In this document: positions 23,897-34,773 of the stretch, piece after piece
Numbering within the stretch: position 1 is the first letter of the stretch
Layout of the letters: each line of letters starts with the position of its first letter
Assembly: GCA_024305745.1 (NCBI GenBank)
Contig: JAHRBS010000013.1
Coordinates: forward strand, 434,001 to 498,000
Length of the DNA stretch: 64,000 nucleotides
Direction of reading: 5' to 3'
Origin: Polyporus tsugae
Taxonomy: Eukaryota; Basidiomycota; Agaricomycetes; Polyporales; Polyporaceae
Position numbers and translations under genes: made by a program
The notes under the pieces: model-generated
Told to the model about the DNA's origin: nothing
Database searches by the model: none
Seen by the model: only the letters and a program-made list of their open reading frames with translations

Positions 23897-25817
23897 TAAT
23901 TGAAAGTACTCTCCGCCGATTCCAAATCATCAGGAGCTGGAAGACTGCGTCGCTTTTCGAGTTGTGGTCAGTATATGCATTGCAACTAGTCTATGGCCGC
24001 CGTACGCTCCACCATACGACTTCGGTCTGTACAGACGTCAAGAGGCAACAGGAGAAGGTCTACACAGAGGTCTTGAACCGCTCCAACTCGCCATCCGACA
24101 GGCGACCCTCTTCTCCTCCCAGTCCGAACAACTCCAGTTTCCCCTTCTCGCAAACCAGGCTCAGCCTCCTGCCTGTCCCAAGTTCCTTGACAAGACGCTG
24201 TATTTCCTTCAACAGCTCGACGAACTGGGCAAGGCTCTTCTGGATCCCCTCCATCTCAGCGATGCTCACGAACTCGGGCGACTGGAGCTCCTGCCGGACG
24301 ATCTTCTCGAAATTGCCGTACTGGTGGATGGCGACGAGGTGAGTCGGAGTTTTGGTCAGGAACAGCTGGAGGAATATATCTTCATTTCTTGTGCGGTCAG
24401 CGAACCTGATGGAGCGGGTTGCGAGCTCGAGGATGGAGGACTGGGCCACGAGTGTGCCCGACCGGACGACGGTGAGTTCCCCATTGGTCACCGAGGACTG
24501 TTTGTTCTGCGCTGTATCCGCGGTGACCCCCCACGCGCTCGCATTGTCAGGGAGATCCCAACCCGAGTCTTCAGGCGGCGCGGTGCGGGCCCGTATGTCC
24601 GCCCTTCCCTTGCTGCTTGCATACTTGTCCTTCGATGAATGAGGGGGCACGGGCGGCATGCCCCACGAGTCGTCGCCTCCTCCTGCCCACAATGCGGCCT
24701 CCTTATCAAAGTCCACTGCTTCGATCTCCGGTTTCTTTGCCTCGGACTTGTCGTGTGGGCTAGGCTGCAGTACCGGAGGTTGTTCCGCAACGCCCCAATC
24801 CTCGGCCGTGCTCCCGCCTCCCCAAAGGGCTCCCTCGTCTTTGTTGTTGAAACTCTGTTGCGCTAGGGCCTTGGCGCTCTTCATCGCCGCGATGTCTGAT
24901 ATCGGGTCAGGCGTCGCGACATCCGCTCTCCACGCGTTGCCCTGAGGAGACAGGGAGCTTGGCGAGCCACCGCGCTCCGCCTCCTCATCCGAGCCTGCCG
25001 CGGCAGTCGTTGTCGCGGGGACGCATGCGTCGACTTCGAAGCGAACGACCATCTTCAGTCCACCGATGTTCTGTACACACTTGAGGTAAGCCGCACGCTA
25101 CTGGTTTATCACGCGAGACGTCTACTCACATATTGCACAATCCGATAGTGTCCCGCACCGTTCTCGCACCCGCGCGCGGCCGCCGTGTTCTCCTGCTCGA
25201 AGTTTGTACGACAGCCACCCTTGGGTGGAACGATGACCTCGCGCGTGCGGGCAGCCCATCGGTTCATAAGCACCGTGTTCGCGCCGCCTAGCTGGAGGTC
25301 GATACGGAAGTCCTTGCGGGGGTCCCATTCAGGCGTGGCTGCGGCCGTGGCGTTGCTTCCTGGCTTGCCCTCGCTCCCATCGCTCGTTAGATTGGTGGGG
25401 CTTGTCTCGCTCGTCTCCTGGGTCGTCTCCGTCGGGCCGGGCTCGCGGATCCAGCGGAGGAGCTTCCGAAGGTTGTTTCGGTCGGTCACGAAGTCCACGG
25501 TCGCCCAGTCGATTGTGTCCGCATTCTCGCTCGCGGTCGACTGAGACTCCGCGGCGAGGCTGATAGCGTCGACGGCACGGAAGAGCGGGATGAGGGTGGA
25601 CCGGTCGGACATGTAGAAGGCGTCCTCGTGGAATATCCTGATGCCGCTGTCGAAGGGGACCTTGAACGGCATGGGGCGGTCAAGCCATTCGCGGGGCGAT
25701 CCTACGCGGGCATCAGCAACGACCGGAGACACGCGCGTACGCTTCAAGACTCACCGGGGACGATGATTGTCGGATTGCGTTCCCTTGCCCAAGTGTACGA
25801 GCTGATGGACTGGAAGT
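23897..25817 (-). repeat. Segmental duplication, right copy
   Basis: Partner of 13199-15119 at a constant 10,698-bp offset. This copy lies inside a complete gene, so it is probably closer to the ancestral arrangement. Confidence 0.95.
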
Positions 25818-26784
25818 CCTCGATGTTGGTTGGTTTGTCGACGCTGGCGACGTCCGGTGCGGTGATCTCCGCGATTGCAGGCTCGAGGATGTTCTCCTTC
25901 ATGTCGCGGGCAGGCGGGAGGTTGTCCACCACGGGCTCCCATTGAGGACGCCTCTCCATGCTAGCGCGATCGCTCCAAGGACCTGCGCCTCCTCGCCCAC
26001 CGCGTCCGCCACCCCGGAATTGTCCGCGGCCGCGCCCTCCTCTGTCCGACCCCTCGAAGTTGCCTCGCCCGCGCCCTCGGAAACCTCCCCGCGGGGCATA
26101 CCCTCCGCGCCATCCACGTCCTCCGCGGCTGTCGTTCGAAGCTTGCCAGTGGCTGTGCGCGTCACCAATGGTGGACCGGGTGTCGTTCCCCTGTCCGCCG
26201 TTCGCCCCCTTGAACCATCCCCCGCGGATGCCTCTGCCTCTGCCTCTGCCTCCGTTTTGCCCTCCATAGCCGTTTGGGACTCCTTGTGTGTTGATGGAGC
26301 TGGGGATTGTAACGTGGGCACACGGCGCCGCTTGGGAAGGGAACAGCGGAGGCTGGTCGGAGGCGTCTTGCAGGACACCGCTGAAAGGAATGCCAACAGG
26401 GACAGGGATTGCGGGGGCATAGAACCCTGGTGGGATGCTCATCGATGGGGGCGGCGGGCCTCGGCCGCGGCCGTGCGGGGCGAACCCGCGACTTGCGCCT
26501 TGTCCGATCGGGGCACTCCCACCGAGTCCAACGTTAGGATTGGCGGCGGGAATGAATCCGTGGCGTCCTGCCACTCCTTCAACCTTCTTCGTGCAGTTCG
26601 TCTGGTCGACGATGTTGGGGCGACCATTCTGCCCGGCGTGCCAGGGCTCACCGCGTTCGTCTTGGTTCGTCTTTCCGCCGCCTCGTCCGCGTTCCGGTGG
26701 TCCATCGCGTCCTCTACCCCGGCCTCCACGACCTACACCTCGTCCTCCATGAGTCTTTGAAAGATCGTCGATGATAGATGCCAT
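24060..26784 (-). CDS. RGG-rich protein with conserved fungal domain of unknown function (full length)
   Basis: Exons 25755-26784, 25130-25701 and 24060-25070, introns 53 and 59 bp; 2,613 nt, 870 aa. Residues 1-310 are low complexity with many RGG/GRG motifs, as in RNA-binding proteins. The conserved core follows: SYTWARERNPTIIVPG, DRPMPFKVPF, a TDRNNLRKLLRWI motif, FRIDLQLGGANTVL, RIVQY and GLKMVVRFEVDA. A Ser/Pro/Gly-rich linker and a C-terminal module ending LSDGELERFKTSV complete it. From memory, databases often label this family geranylgeranyl pyrophosphate synthetase, but I see no DDxxD metal-binding motif and consider that label unsafe. An RNA-related role is only an inference from the RGG region. 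Two paralogues lie at 13.4 and 28.7 kb. Confidence 0.88.
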
Positions 26785-26863
26785 AGGAATGTGACTCGAT
26801 TCGGAGACTAACTAGTTGTGAGGTGAAGCGAAACTCGCTATGCCCAACCGGGCTGGTTGGGGG

Positions 26864-26869
26864 TATATA
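26864..26869 (-). promoter_or_regulatory. TATA box of the full-length RGG gene
   Basis: TATATA lies 80 bp upstream of the ATG at 26784. Confidence 0.5.
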
Positions 26870-27411
26870 AGCCGTGCATAAAAGCGCACGTCACAGCAGC
26901 GAGCTACTCTGGCAGACTTGTTGCTGCAGCATGCAGTAATCGAGGGGCCTACTATGGAGGGTACGTGACCAGCTTTACCGCATAAATGTACACACTCGAT
27001 GACATGGATTACCGCAGCACGCCTCGCGGCTCGTCTCGGTATTATTCATTAACACAGAACGACTGCGCTCCGCCTTCCAGTGCAGGGACTTCCGCTGCGA
27101 TAGCACCGCTGTGAATTCAAAAGCGATACTTCCATTCGAGAAGCCCTGTCGGCGTGCAACGTGCAAGGTGAGCGCGCGTAACGGACCCTTGCGCGCGCGG
27201 TCATTGACGTTCCCCAGACCAACAGCTTGCAACGCGTTCAGTACGACACACACCTCCCGGAATAGACAGCTGGAACTAGGCGACTGGCACCCGTCAATTG
27301 AAGTATACTATCTAGCCAAACACATACGCGAGCTCCGAGCAACAGCAACGTTCCTATCCCCCAACCCACGGCGAGCGTCCGACTCCAAGTACGAGGAATA
27401 ACAGCGCTGCC

Positions 27412-27946
27412 TCACGGAAGTGCGTTAACCTTCTGCTGAATCTGGCCATAGACGGTCGCGACGGCGGGGCAGCCGACACCAGGACCGTCGATGTTCTGGA
27501 GTGTCGAGAGTAGGGTCGCGACTTGTCGGCCTTGGACCTGCCCGTCGGGAAGGGCGATGCGATTCCAGGGTTGTTGACAATATGGCCCGCCGCGACGTTG
27601 GGATTCAATGCCTGAGGATAGTCAGGTTAGTCGGCATGCGCTCGTTGGGATGGGTGGTGGTGGGAATACTCATGCCGATGAAGGACTGGCGAGTCGGGGG
27701 CCACGAGCAGGGGATGGGCTTGCCATTCCCGCCGGCCCCGAAGTTGCGGAAAGGTTTAGTCGGTCGACCTCCGCGGTTTGGATAGCGTTGCAGACGTACC
27801 CATGGCTGTCGGGGTTAGCACCGCGCCTGACCCCGAAGTTACACACGAGGCGGTGAGGGACGCCGCGCTTCTCGATAGCAGGGGGCGCGGTTTGGACCGC
27901 GGTGATAGCGGCGAAGGCGGACAGGATGATCGTCGAGAACTTTCAT
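27412..27946 (-). pseudogene. Small secreted protein, decayed
   Basis: On the minus strand a signal-peptide-like stretch (STIILSAFAAITAV), a KR processing site, then IPCSWPPTRQSFI, LNPNVAAGHIVNNP, FPTG and a C-terminal DGPGVGCPAVATVYGQIQQ can be read. They match a basidiomycete family of small secreted cysteine-containing proteins. They do not lie in one frame. The only ATG (27946) is out of frame with the signal peptide by one base, and a second shift occurs after FPTG; some shifts between central segments could be introns. The 3' end, QQKVNALP then TGA, is intact. Function of the family is unknown to me. Likely a pseudogene, although sequencing errors could mimic this. Confidence 0.6.
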
Positions 27947-28736
27947 GTTGACCGGTCGTGTGTCATTAAAGAGGGCAACGAGACTAGATAGCAAGACGGG
28001 TGTCGTGAAGGGGGACAAAAAGAGTGTGCTGCGAAAAAATTCTTGCAATACGCCCGGCATAGAGAGAATGGTACCTGGCGTTCCAGCTGTCGAGCGTATC
28101 GAATGAAGGAATTTATAACACTAGGACTCTGTCATGGCAGACATGTAGCCGCATGCTAAGTAGTTGGCATTGCTAGTTACTTGGCGGGACAGTGCCTGAT
28201 GAGGTGAAACGGTTGTAAATGAATTCGCGTATGCAAGTACACCAAGATCCATCTTCAAGCTTCAAGCTTCATCATTCAGTACTCAGAAGTTGTTGCTCTA
28301 TCTGAAGTAAGTACAGGATGAACGTAAAGCGGCGCTGATTGGTCCCGCCGCCCGTCGGACGTGATGAACGTGCCACGCTGCATAGTGTCCAGCTACAACT
28401 TCGACCTAGCGCTGAAAGTATGTTTGATCACAAATCAGTGGTCGTTCATCTATCCAATGAAAGCATCACGGACCTGTTCAAGCCTGTTCACCACTTGGCA
28501 CTGTCCATATCTTGATTAAAGTGGTACCCACTAACGACACAATCACCGTGTTTGGGATTGGCAGTGCTACTATGTACCTCAACTCCCGAATGTTTTACAG
28601 AGATGGGATGCCATGAGCACCTGGCAACAATTTTTGTGAGTGAGATTCTAGCACCAAATATGAAGTTTCATATGGAACCGTAAATCACATACCTGTGGAC
28701 TTCATTTACTACATATATGATATTAAACTACATTGA
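27947..28736. other. AT-rich intergenic stretch
   Basis: No gene seen. A short direct repeat AAGCTTCAAGCTTC lies near 28256. Confidence 0.5.
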
Positions 28737-30368
28737 TCAGAGGCCAAACCGCGCAAGCTCGCTATCTGGCAGACAACCAACGTCGTTACCGTCACCGCGC
28801 TCGAATGCCTCCAGACGGCCACCGCGACAGACCAAGCTCAGCCTTCCGCGACGACCATGCTCTGCGACAAGCGCCTGTATCTCCCGAAGGAGACGTATTA
28901 ATTGTTTGAGGTTCCGCTGCACGCCGTCCCGGGCCGCGATCCGCTGGAACTCGGGCGAGTTCAGAGGACGAGTGGTGACGGTCTTGAACGACCCACGTTC
29001 GTGGACCGCGAGGTAGTGCAGTGGGGTTTGCGAGAGGAAGAGCTGGGTGTACGTCTCCTCCCAGCTATGGCGCTGGGCGCCTTTCGTTGAACGCGTCGAG
29101 ATTTCGATTATTGAGGATTGTGGGAGTTGGGTTCCGCCGCGAGTGATGGTGACAATCGCGTCCGGATCGCCTGTAGATGGCCGAGTCGAAGGGGATGGGG
29201 GCGCCTCGGGCTGGGCTAGTGTCTGGCAAGCCAACGACAGGCCGGCCAGGGCCATGGACAGGTCGTCCGCGCTTCCGGAGGTGTTCTCACTAGTGGCTGA
29301 GGGGGGGATGCGGGCGTCGACTTCGAAGCGGACGACCATCCGGAGGCCATCTAATTCCTACTCATTATATGGAGACAGCCGTTAGCATTTACATACAGTC
29401 AAAAACACGAAGATACGCACATATTGCACAATCCGGTAGTGGTCAGAACTCGACTCACACCCCGGGGCCGGGGTAATTGTGGTCTTCTCAAAGTTCACGC
29501 GGCACCCGGAGATCGGTGGGGTGGCGTACTGGCACGTTCGCGTGTCCCAGCGCTGCATCAGAACGGTCTTCGCGCCGCCGAGCTGGAGGTCGATGCGGAA
29601 TTCTTGCAGTTTCGCTGAGGGATAGCTATTGTCGGAACCGTGTTTGCGTCGGAAGTCTGAATGTTTGATCCAGCGGAGGAGCTTGCGGAGGCTGCTGCGG
29701 TCGGCGATGACGTTGATGGCGGGCCAGTCTATTGACGTGTCGGCGTTGTCCTCTGCGACGGCGTCAACGGCGTGGAAGAGCGGGATAAGCGGCGAGCATG
29801 AGGACGAGCCCATGTGGTACCCGTTCGGGTCGAATATCTGGAAGCCTTCGTCGAACGGGACATGGAATGGTACCGGCCGATTGACCCAGATCCCCGGAGA
29901 GCCTGTGGTATCGAGACGCCTTAAACACAATGCAGCGAAAGACAACGCAAACGACATACCTGGGACCAGGATCGTTGGACGAGGGGCATCCAACCAGTTG
30001 TACGAGCCGAGGTACCTAAAATTCTTGACCTTGGGTGTTAGATCGTCGGGGACAGAGGGGAGGGCGAAGCACTTCAGGGGCTCGGAGAGCAACCCTTCAG
30101 TGACATCCGCGTCGGGAAGGAGATCCGGTTCGGTATTGGCCGCTGTGGACTGAGTGACGGTGTTAAGCTGGGGGATAGGATAGGTACGGCCGGCATCCTT
30201 CCCGCGACCACGGTACGTTGGCTTGGCCTGCATCGAGGAAAATGCATAGGATGACTGGGAGGAAATGGTGTAGGGGCCCGAAAACAAAGTCAGCATCGTC
30301 CGGCTCTTATGTCTGCAGCCTGCATGTGCTGCGGTGCTGCAGCAGGCTTGGAATCTGGTTCGAGACAT
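28737..30368 (-). CDS. Third member of the RGG/unknown-domain family
   Basis: Exons 29960-30368, 29421-29902 and 28737-29357; introns 57 and 63 bp at the same positions and phases as in the 24-26.8 kb gene. Total 1,512 nt, 503 aa from the first ATG; later in-frame starts (MLTLFSG, MQAKPTYRGRG) are possible. The N-terminus keeps only a vestige of the RGG region (YRGRGKDAGR). The core is well conserved: SYNWLDAPRPTILVPG, NRPVPFHVPFDEG, ADRSSLRKLLRWI, FRIDLQLGGAKTVLMQRW, RIVQY and GLRMVVRFEVDA, then a shorter linker and a C-terminal helix-rich module ending DSELARFGL. Function unknown. Being diverged yet intact, it indicates selection on the core domain. Confidence 0.87.
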
Positions 30369-30974
30369 AGCGAGTACAGTGTGCTGCAGCGTATAACCCC
30401 CTCAACTAGTGCCCTCGGCAGCACTGAAGCAACGCAACCTCTTCCCTGCAAAAAGACACCGGGGGACAGGGATACCGCAGCAGAAAGCGGAGTTTGGGGG
30501 ACTCACTGAAAACGCAACTTGAGCCGACGATCCCCCCAATTGTATACTGACGAACAGACGGCGGTGGTACCCATGTGCACGACACACACTCGATCTAGGT
30601 CGAAAGGGACAGATGACCCACGTCCAAGAATCGAGAACCTCTCGGTAGGGTTTCCATGCATGTGCTCAAGAGGCCTACTGCGAAGTTTCGCAGCATCACC
30701 CTCCCCTGCGGTCAAGATGGGCTCCGAGGGTCATTTCTATCCGCTCTAGTCGACAATGTAGTCAGCAGAGTGGCAGTTCGAGCTGCGAAGTACGCACTCA
30801 CCTGCGAAGAACCAAGTCCGGATCGGAGGTATCACTGCAGACTTGTCGAGGATTTTGTGAGCACGCGCAAGCACGTCATAAAGCAGACTAGGGAGTATCT
30901 CTATGGAGTGCCATTGTATTGCGCGATAACCAAGGGAATCCTACACATCTTAACTTCTGCATCTCTTTGAGCAC
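30369..30974. other. Intergenic region
   Basis: No gene recognised. It must contain the promoter of the 28.7-kb gene and the 3' end of TRP4. Confidence 0.5.
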
Positions 30975-32182
30975 TCACTTCTGCACCTGCGCCGCCGCCG
31001 CAACCCCCGCATCCCGGAACTGTGCGAGCGCGTTCCACGCCTTCCCAGACGTGACGCTCTCCCTCGCCTTGGCCACCCCATCCTTCAGATCAACTGCGAT
31101 CCCCGCCACAATGAGGAGCGCCGCCGCATTCATCAACACAAAGTCAAGCACCGGGGTGAGCTTCTCGGGAATGTTCTCCCCGCTCTGCAGCAGTGCGCGG
31201 AACGTCGCCGCGTTCTCCTCTGGGTTGCCCCCTGCCACCTCTGAAAGCGGGTGCACCTGGAGGCCAAAATCGCGCGGGTGGATGTTGCGCTCGGTGACGG
31301 ACCCGTCGGGGTGGAGCTCCCAGGCGAAGGTGTCGCCCGCGCACGAGATCTCGTCGAGCCTCTCGGCCCCACAGACGACGAATGCGCGCTGGACGCCTCC
31401 GTCGGCCAGTGAGTGCGCGAATGTTGGTCCGAGCTCGCGCTCTGCGACTCCGAGTACCATCCCGCGCGGCCGCGCAGGGTTGATGAGCGGACCGAGCACG
31501 TTGAACATGGTACGATGTCTGGTGAAGCGTCAGAGGGTGCATATATGCGGTAACTGATGCGTACGTACGGCAGAGCCTTGCGGTACGGAGCGATCATCGC
31601 TAGAGAGAGGTGGTATTGCGGCGCCATAATGAAAGTGAAGGGGATGCGGGAGATGGGGAGAGGGGTATCCACTGAAGGAGGGGTGAAGTAGCAGCCCAGC
31701 GACTGTAGCAGGTCTGCAGACCCCGAGGACGAGGTCGATGCGCGACTGCCGTGCTATGAGAAGGAATAGGTTCTGAACGCTGAAAACATAGGCTATATGC
31801 AGCTTTTACGCACCTTGACGACTCGCGCACCCGCACCCGCTGCGACGATGGCCGCGGTCGTGCTCACATTGAAGGTGTTGTGCCCATCTCCGCCCGTCCC
31901 GACGATATCGACGATGAAGTCCTCATCGATCCCCTCCACCGCCGCCTTCAACGCGCGTGCCCGTAGGACATTCGCGGCCGCCGCGAGATATTCTGGCCTG
32001 CGCTCGATGCGCTCGATGTGCAACGCCGTCAGAAAAGACCCGATTTGGACAGGGAGAGCGACATCTGGGGTGAAGATGCACTCGAGGGCAAGCTTGAGGT
32101 CCTCGGACGTGAAATACTCGGGTGTCTTGACCAGCTTCCCGAGCAGCGACTTGAAGGTATCCTGCGAGACTGGGGGGAGCAT
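30975..32182 (-). CDS. TRP4: Anthranilate phosphoribosyltransferase
   Basis: Transfers the phosphoribosyl group of PRPP to anthranilate, the second step from chorismate to tryptophan, in the cytosol. Exons 31814-32182, 31569-31753 and 30975-31518 (introns 60 and 50 bp); 1,098 nt, 365 aa, a normal length for the family. The PRPP-binding loop GTGGDGHNTFNVST begins at residue 95, followed across intron 1 by VVKHGSRASTSSSGSADLL, and later by KALPHRTMFNVLGPLINPARP. The C-terminal half (LGVAERELG, LDEISCAGDTF) is intact. It is transcribed divergently from ROT1 with 550 bp between the start codons. In fungi such genes are usually under general amino-acid control, but I did not verify a Gcn4-type site. 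Confidence 0.97.
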
Positions 32183-32732
32183 GGTGGGAGATGCGAAAGA
32201 GGATGACTCTATCTCGCTGGGGGGTGGGTGGCGGGGAACCTAAGGCCCTCCGCCCGGCTTATTTGTACATCGTCGGGAGGCTGTATCGTGCTCGGGGCGG
32301 AGCTGAGATGGTTCTGCTGGATCCGTTCTCATCGCGAGGATGGTGGACTAGTGGTGGACTCAGGTGTGCAGATGGGGAGACAGGTTGAGTTGCCGGCAAG
32401 GGCGCGCGCCATTGCTCACTAGCATCCTGCTTGACATCGGAACTGTCGCCTGCGGCACTCGTTCGAACGTCATTCATGAGCGCATTCTCCGTCGTTGGGT
32501 GCGTCGAAATACTCAGGCCGACGGGGTGGACGGCGCGGGGGACGTGGGAGATGTTGGCATGGGTGGTGGGAACGGCGGTTGTGGTTGCCACTTAGGAAAC
32601 AACAACAAACACACTCTTTACTCCCCACCACCATCGCCTCCGCCGCTCTCGCCATCGCCCTCGTCGGCGCCCTTCCTTAGTTTCACCTAATCAGCCCACT
32701 CGTCGTCGCCGCACAGGTCTTCAGGTCTCGCT
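32183..32732. promoter_or_regulatory. Divergent promoter region of TRP4 and ROT1
   Basis: 550 bp between two outward-facing start codons. An AT-rich TATA-like element (CAAATAAG on the minus strand, about 32256-32266) lies about 75 bp upstream of the TRP4 ATG. No clear TATA is seen for ROT1. Confidence 0.6.
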
Positions 32733-33680
32733 ATGTTCATCCCCACCGTTCTTGCCTTGGCCCTCGCAGCGATCCCCTCCGCGTTTGCCCAGGACTACAG
32801 TGCAGCCCACAATGTGACCCCCATCTCTGGAACCTGGAGTTCAGGATCGAAGAAGGTCATCACTGGCTCTGTGAGTACCTTTTAGTGCGCATATAGTCTA
32901 CTATTGACAATTTCTAGGGCTTTGCCAACCCGGCGAACATGACGTTCACCTACCCCCCCGTCACCGGTGTGTCGTACGCCTTGTGAGTACGCTCACGATC
33001 TCCACAGACGATCCTCGTATAACTCTTCGTGCGTACTTTACAGCACCGACGACGGATACTATGAGGTTGCTCGCTATCGGTTCACCAGCAATGGTACGTC
33101 GTCATGCTCCATTTTGTAGCGCCCGAGTTCGCCGCCAGCGCCATCCCCCACCACCCATGCTAATTATAAACCACACCGAAATGCTCTTCGGTCATGAATC
33201 TACCTTATTACCGTCGCTAACGCGCGCATACATACAGGTACAGCGCCGAACTGTATCACTGGCGTCCTCAACTGGCATCACGGCCAGTATACATTCAACA
33301 CCAATGGCTCGATCACCCTCTCCCCGTTCGGTGATGGCTACCAGCAGATCCAGGACCCATGCGCCGCTGAATCAAACTTCATCGAGGGTTATAACGACAC
33401 CGAGTTGTACAGGAGTTGGCAGATCTTCCAGGACCCTGACGACGGTCCCAAGCTCCACCTCTTCCAGGCGGACGGTACACCTGTCGCGCCTCTCTTCCAG
33501 GTGTACTCGACGGCGAACATGCTCCCCACGCAGTTGCTCCGGAACGTCACCCCCACCATCACCGACCAGACCGGCGCTCGCTTTGTGGAGTCGAATAGCG
33601 CACGGCAATGGACCTCCGGAGGCGTGACATCGATCGTCTCCGGTGCGTTCGTCGTCAGCCTCGTGTCACTGCTTCTGTAG
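32733..33680 (+). CDS. ROT1: Rot1-type ER chaperone
   Basis: Four exons: 32733-32870, 32918-32982, 33044-33093 and 33238-33680; 696 nt, 231 aa. It starts with a signal peptide (MFIPTVLALALAAIPSAFA). The lumenal domain has the family landmarks GTWSSGSKKVITG, GFANPAN, VSYAFTDDGYYEVARYRF, NWHHGQYTFNTNGS and a C-terminal segment MLPTQLLRNVTP. The C-terminus is hydrophobic (IVSGAFVVSLVSLLL), a membrane or GPI-type anchor. Several N-glycosylation sequons occur (NMT, NGS, NDT, NVT). In yeast Rot1 is an essential ER chaperone for glycoproteins and cell-wall beta-1,6-glucan assembly; that role here is inferred by family. Confidence 0.93.
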
Positions 33681-34773
33681 AATGGGCCAGGCATGGACAA
33701 TGATGACTATCTATTCATTTACACTCTGTTCTCCCCATCCTCATCTTCTCATGTTCCCTTGCCCGCCCGCTCGAACCTTCACGCTTCACGCTTCCCACCG
33801 TCCTTGGTACGCTCCGCAGTAGTGTTCCTTACCTTACGGCGTACGCGCTTTACCTTCTTTCGAGTACTGCGCGGGCATGGCGTACGTGATCCGCCCATCA
33901 AGCATCACAACCTTGGCACAGAGATTCTTCCTGCACTATAATTCCTGTCCTATGTTCAAGTTCCTACGTCCACGATACCCCGTACGTACTGCGCGCGCGC
34001 GTTCTGTCGACTGTTACTATTGCATACACGTGTGGCCAGCGGGCTTCATGACCAACACGCATGCACTGTATAATCTACTGCATTCTAAAACTCTCAGCTG
34101 TATCATGCGGAGTTAATCGTGAAAGGTGCCAGATATAGGTCTCTCGGTGTTGGTGGCGTTCTCGGGGCGATGGTGCGGATCATGCTCCTCGATATCACCA
34201 GACAGCCTGAGAACGCCCAGGAAAGCTCGCCTGCGGACTTCATCCCCGTCGAGGCTTGTCTCGGAAATGGATGCCGTGGCGGTATCGGTGCTGTGCACTT
34301 AAGTGCTCTCGTCGCAGACTCCGAATTTGAAGACAGACCCTGTGGCAGCATCTTCGGCGACGCGCCCGCGCCTTGGCCAGTGCTGGTAAGAACAGTGGTT
34401 CATCGCGGCAGGACTGAAGAGCTTATCGCCAGGAGCAGGCAACTGCGGACTGTCAGCCGAAGGTCCACGAGGGAAGCCTCGCACGGGTCGGTTCCATTTG
34501 CGGAATGTGATATGATTGAATGCTGACCGTAAGTACAAGTATCCACAGGCAAATTTGCCGGTGGTACTCCCAAGGAGTGGCCGCGAAGGTAGATACAGCA
34601 GCAGAGAGTTTCAGACGTTGGACGAAAGCCGAAGAGGAACTTTGTAATGACGTGGTTCCATGATTGTTTCGTCCCCAAGAGAGAGAGATTACAGCTGGGT
34701 TGAAACACTCCGAGTCAGCACATCCGCGAGCACGAAACAGACATTGTAGAAAATATGGCGGCTCACCAACCGT
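33681..34773. other. Intergenic region between convergent genes
   Basis: ROT1 and the XPA-like gene converge here. Open frames near 34100-34550 on both strands are mutually overlapping and show no domain. Confidence 0.5.

Noticed and set aside
23107..23925. Minus-strand 272-codon open frame
   Set aside because: Ser/Pro/Arg-rich, no domain, overlaps another frame on the opposite strand, and no splice partner. Likely chance in GC-rich DNA.
25942..26760. Plus-strand 272-codon open frame
   Set aside because: It is the antisense of the RGG-coding exon, where GC-rich repeats keep several frames open.
28254..28272. AAGCTTCAAGCTTC direct repeat as a regulatory site
   Set aside because: Too short and isolated; probably simple sequence.
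24060..30368. Naming the RGG family genes geranylgeranyl pyrophosphate synthase
   Set aside because: I recall this label for similar fungal proteins, but no aspartate-rich DDxxD motif or prenyltransferase layout is visible, so I did not use it.
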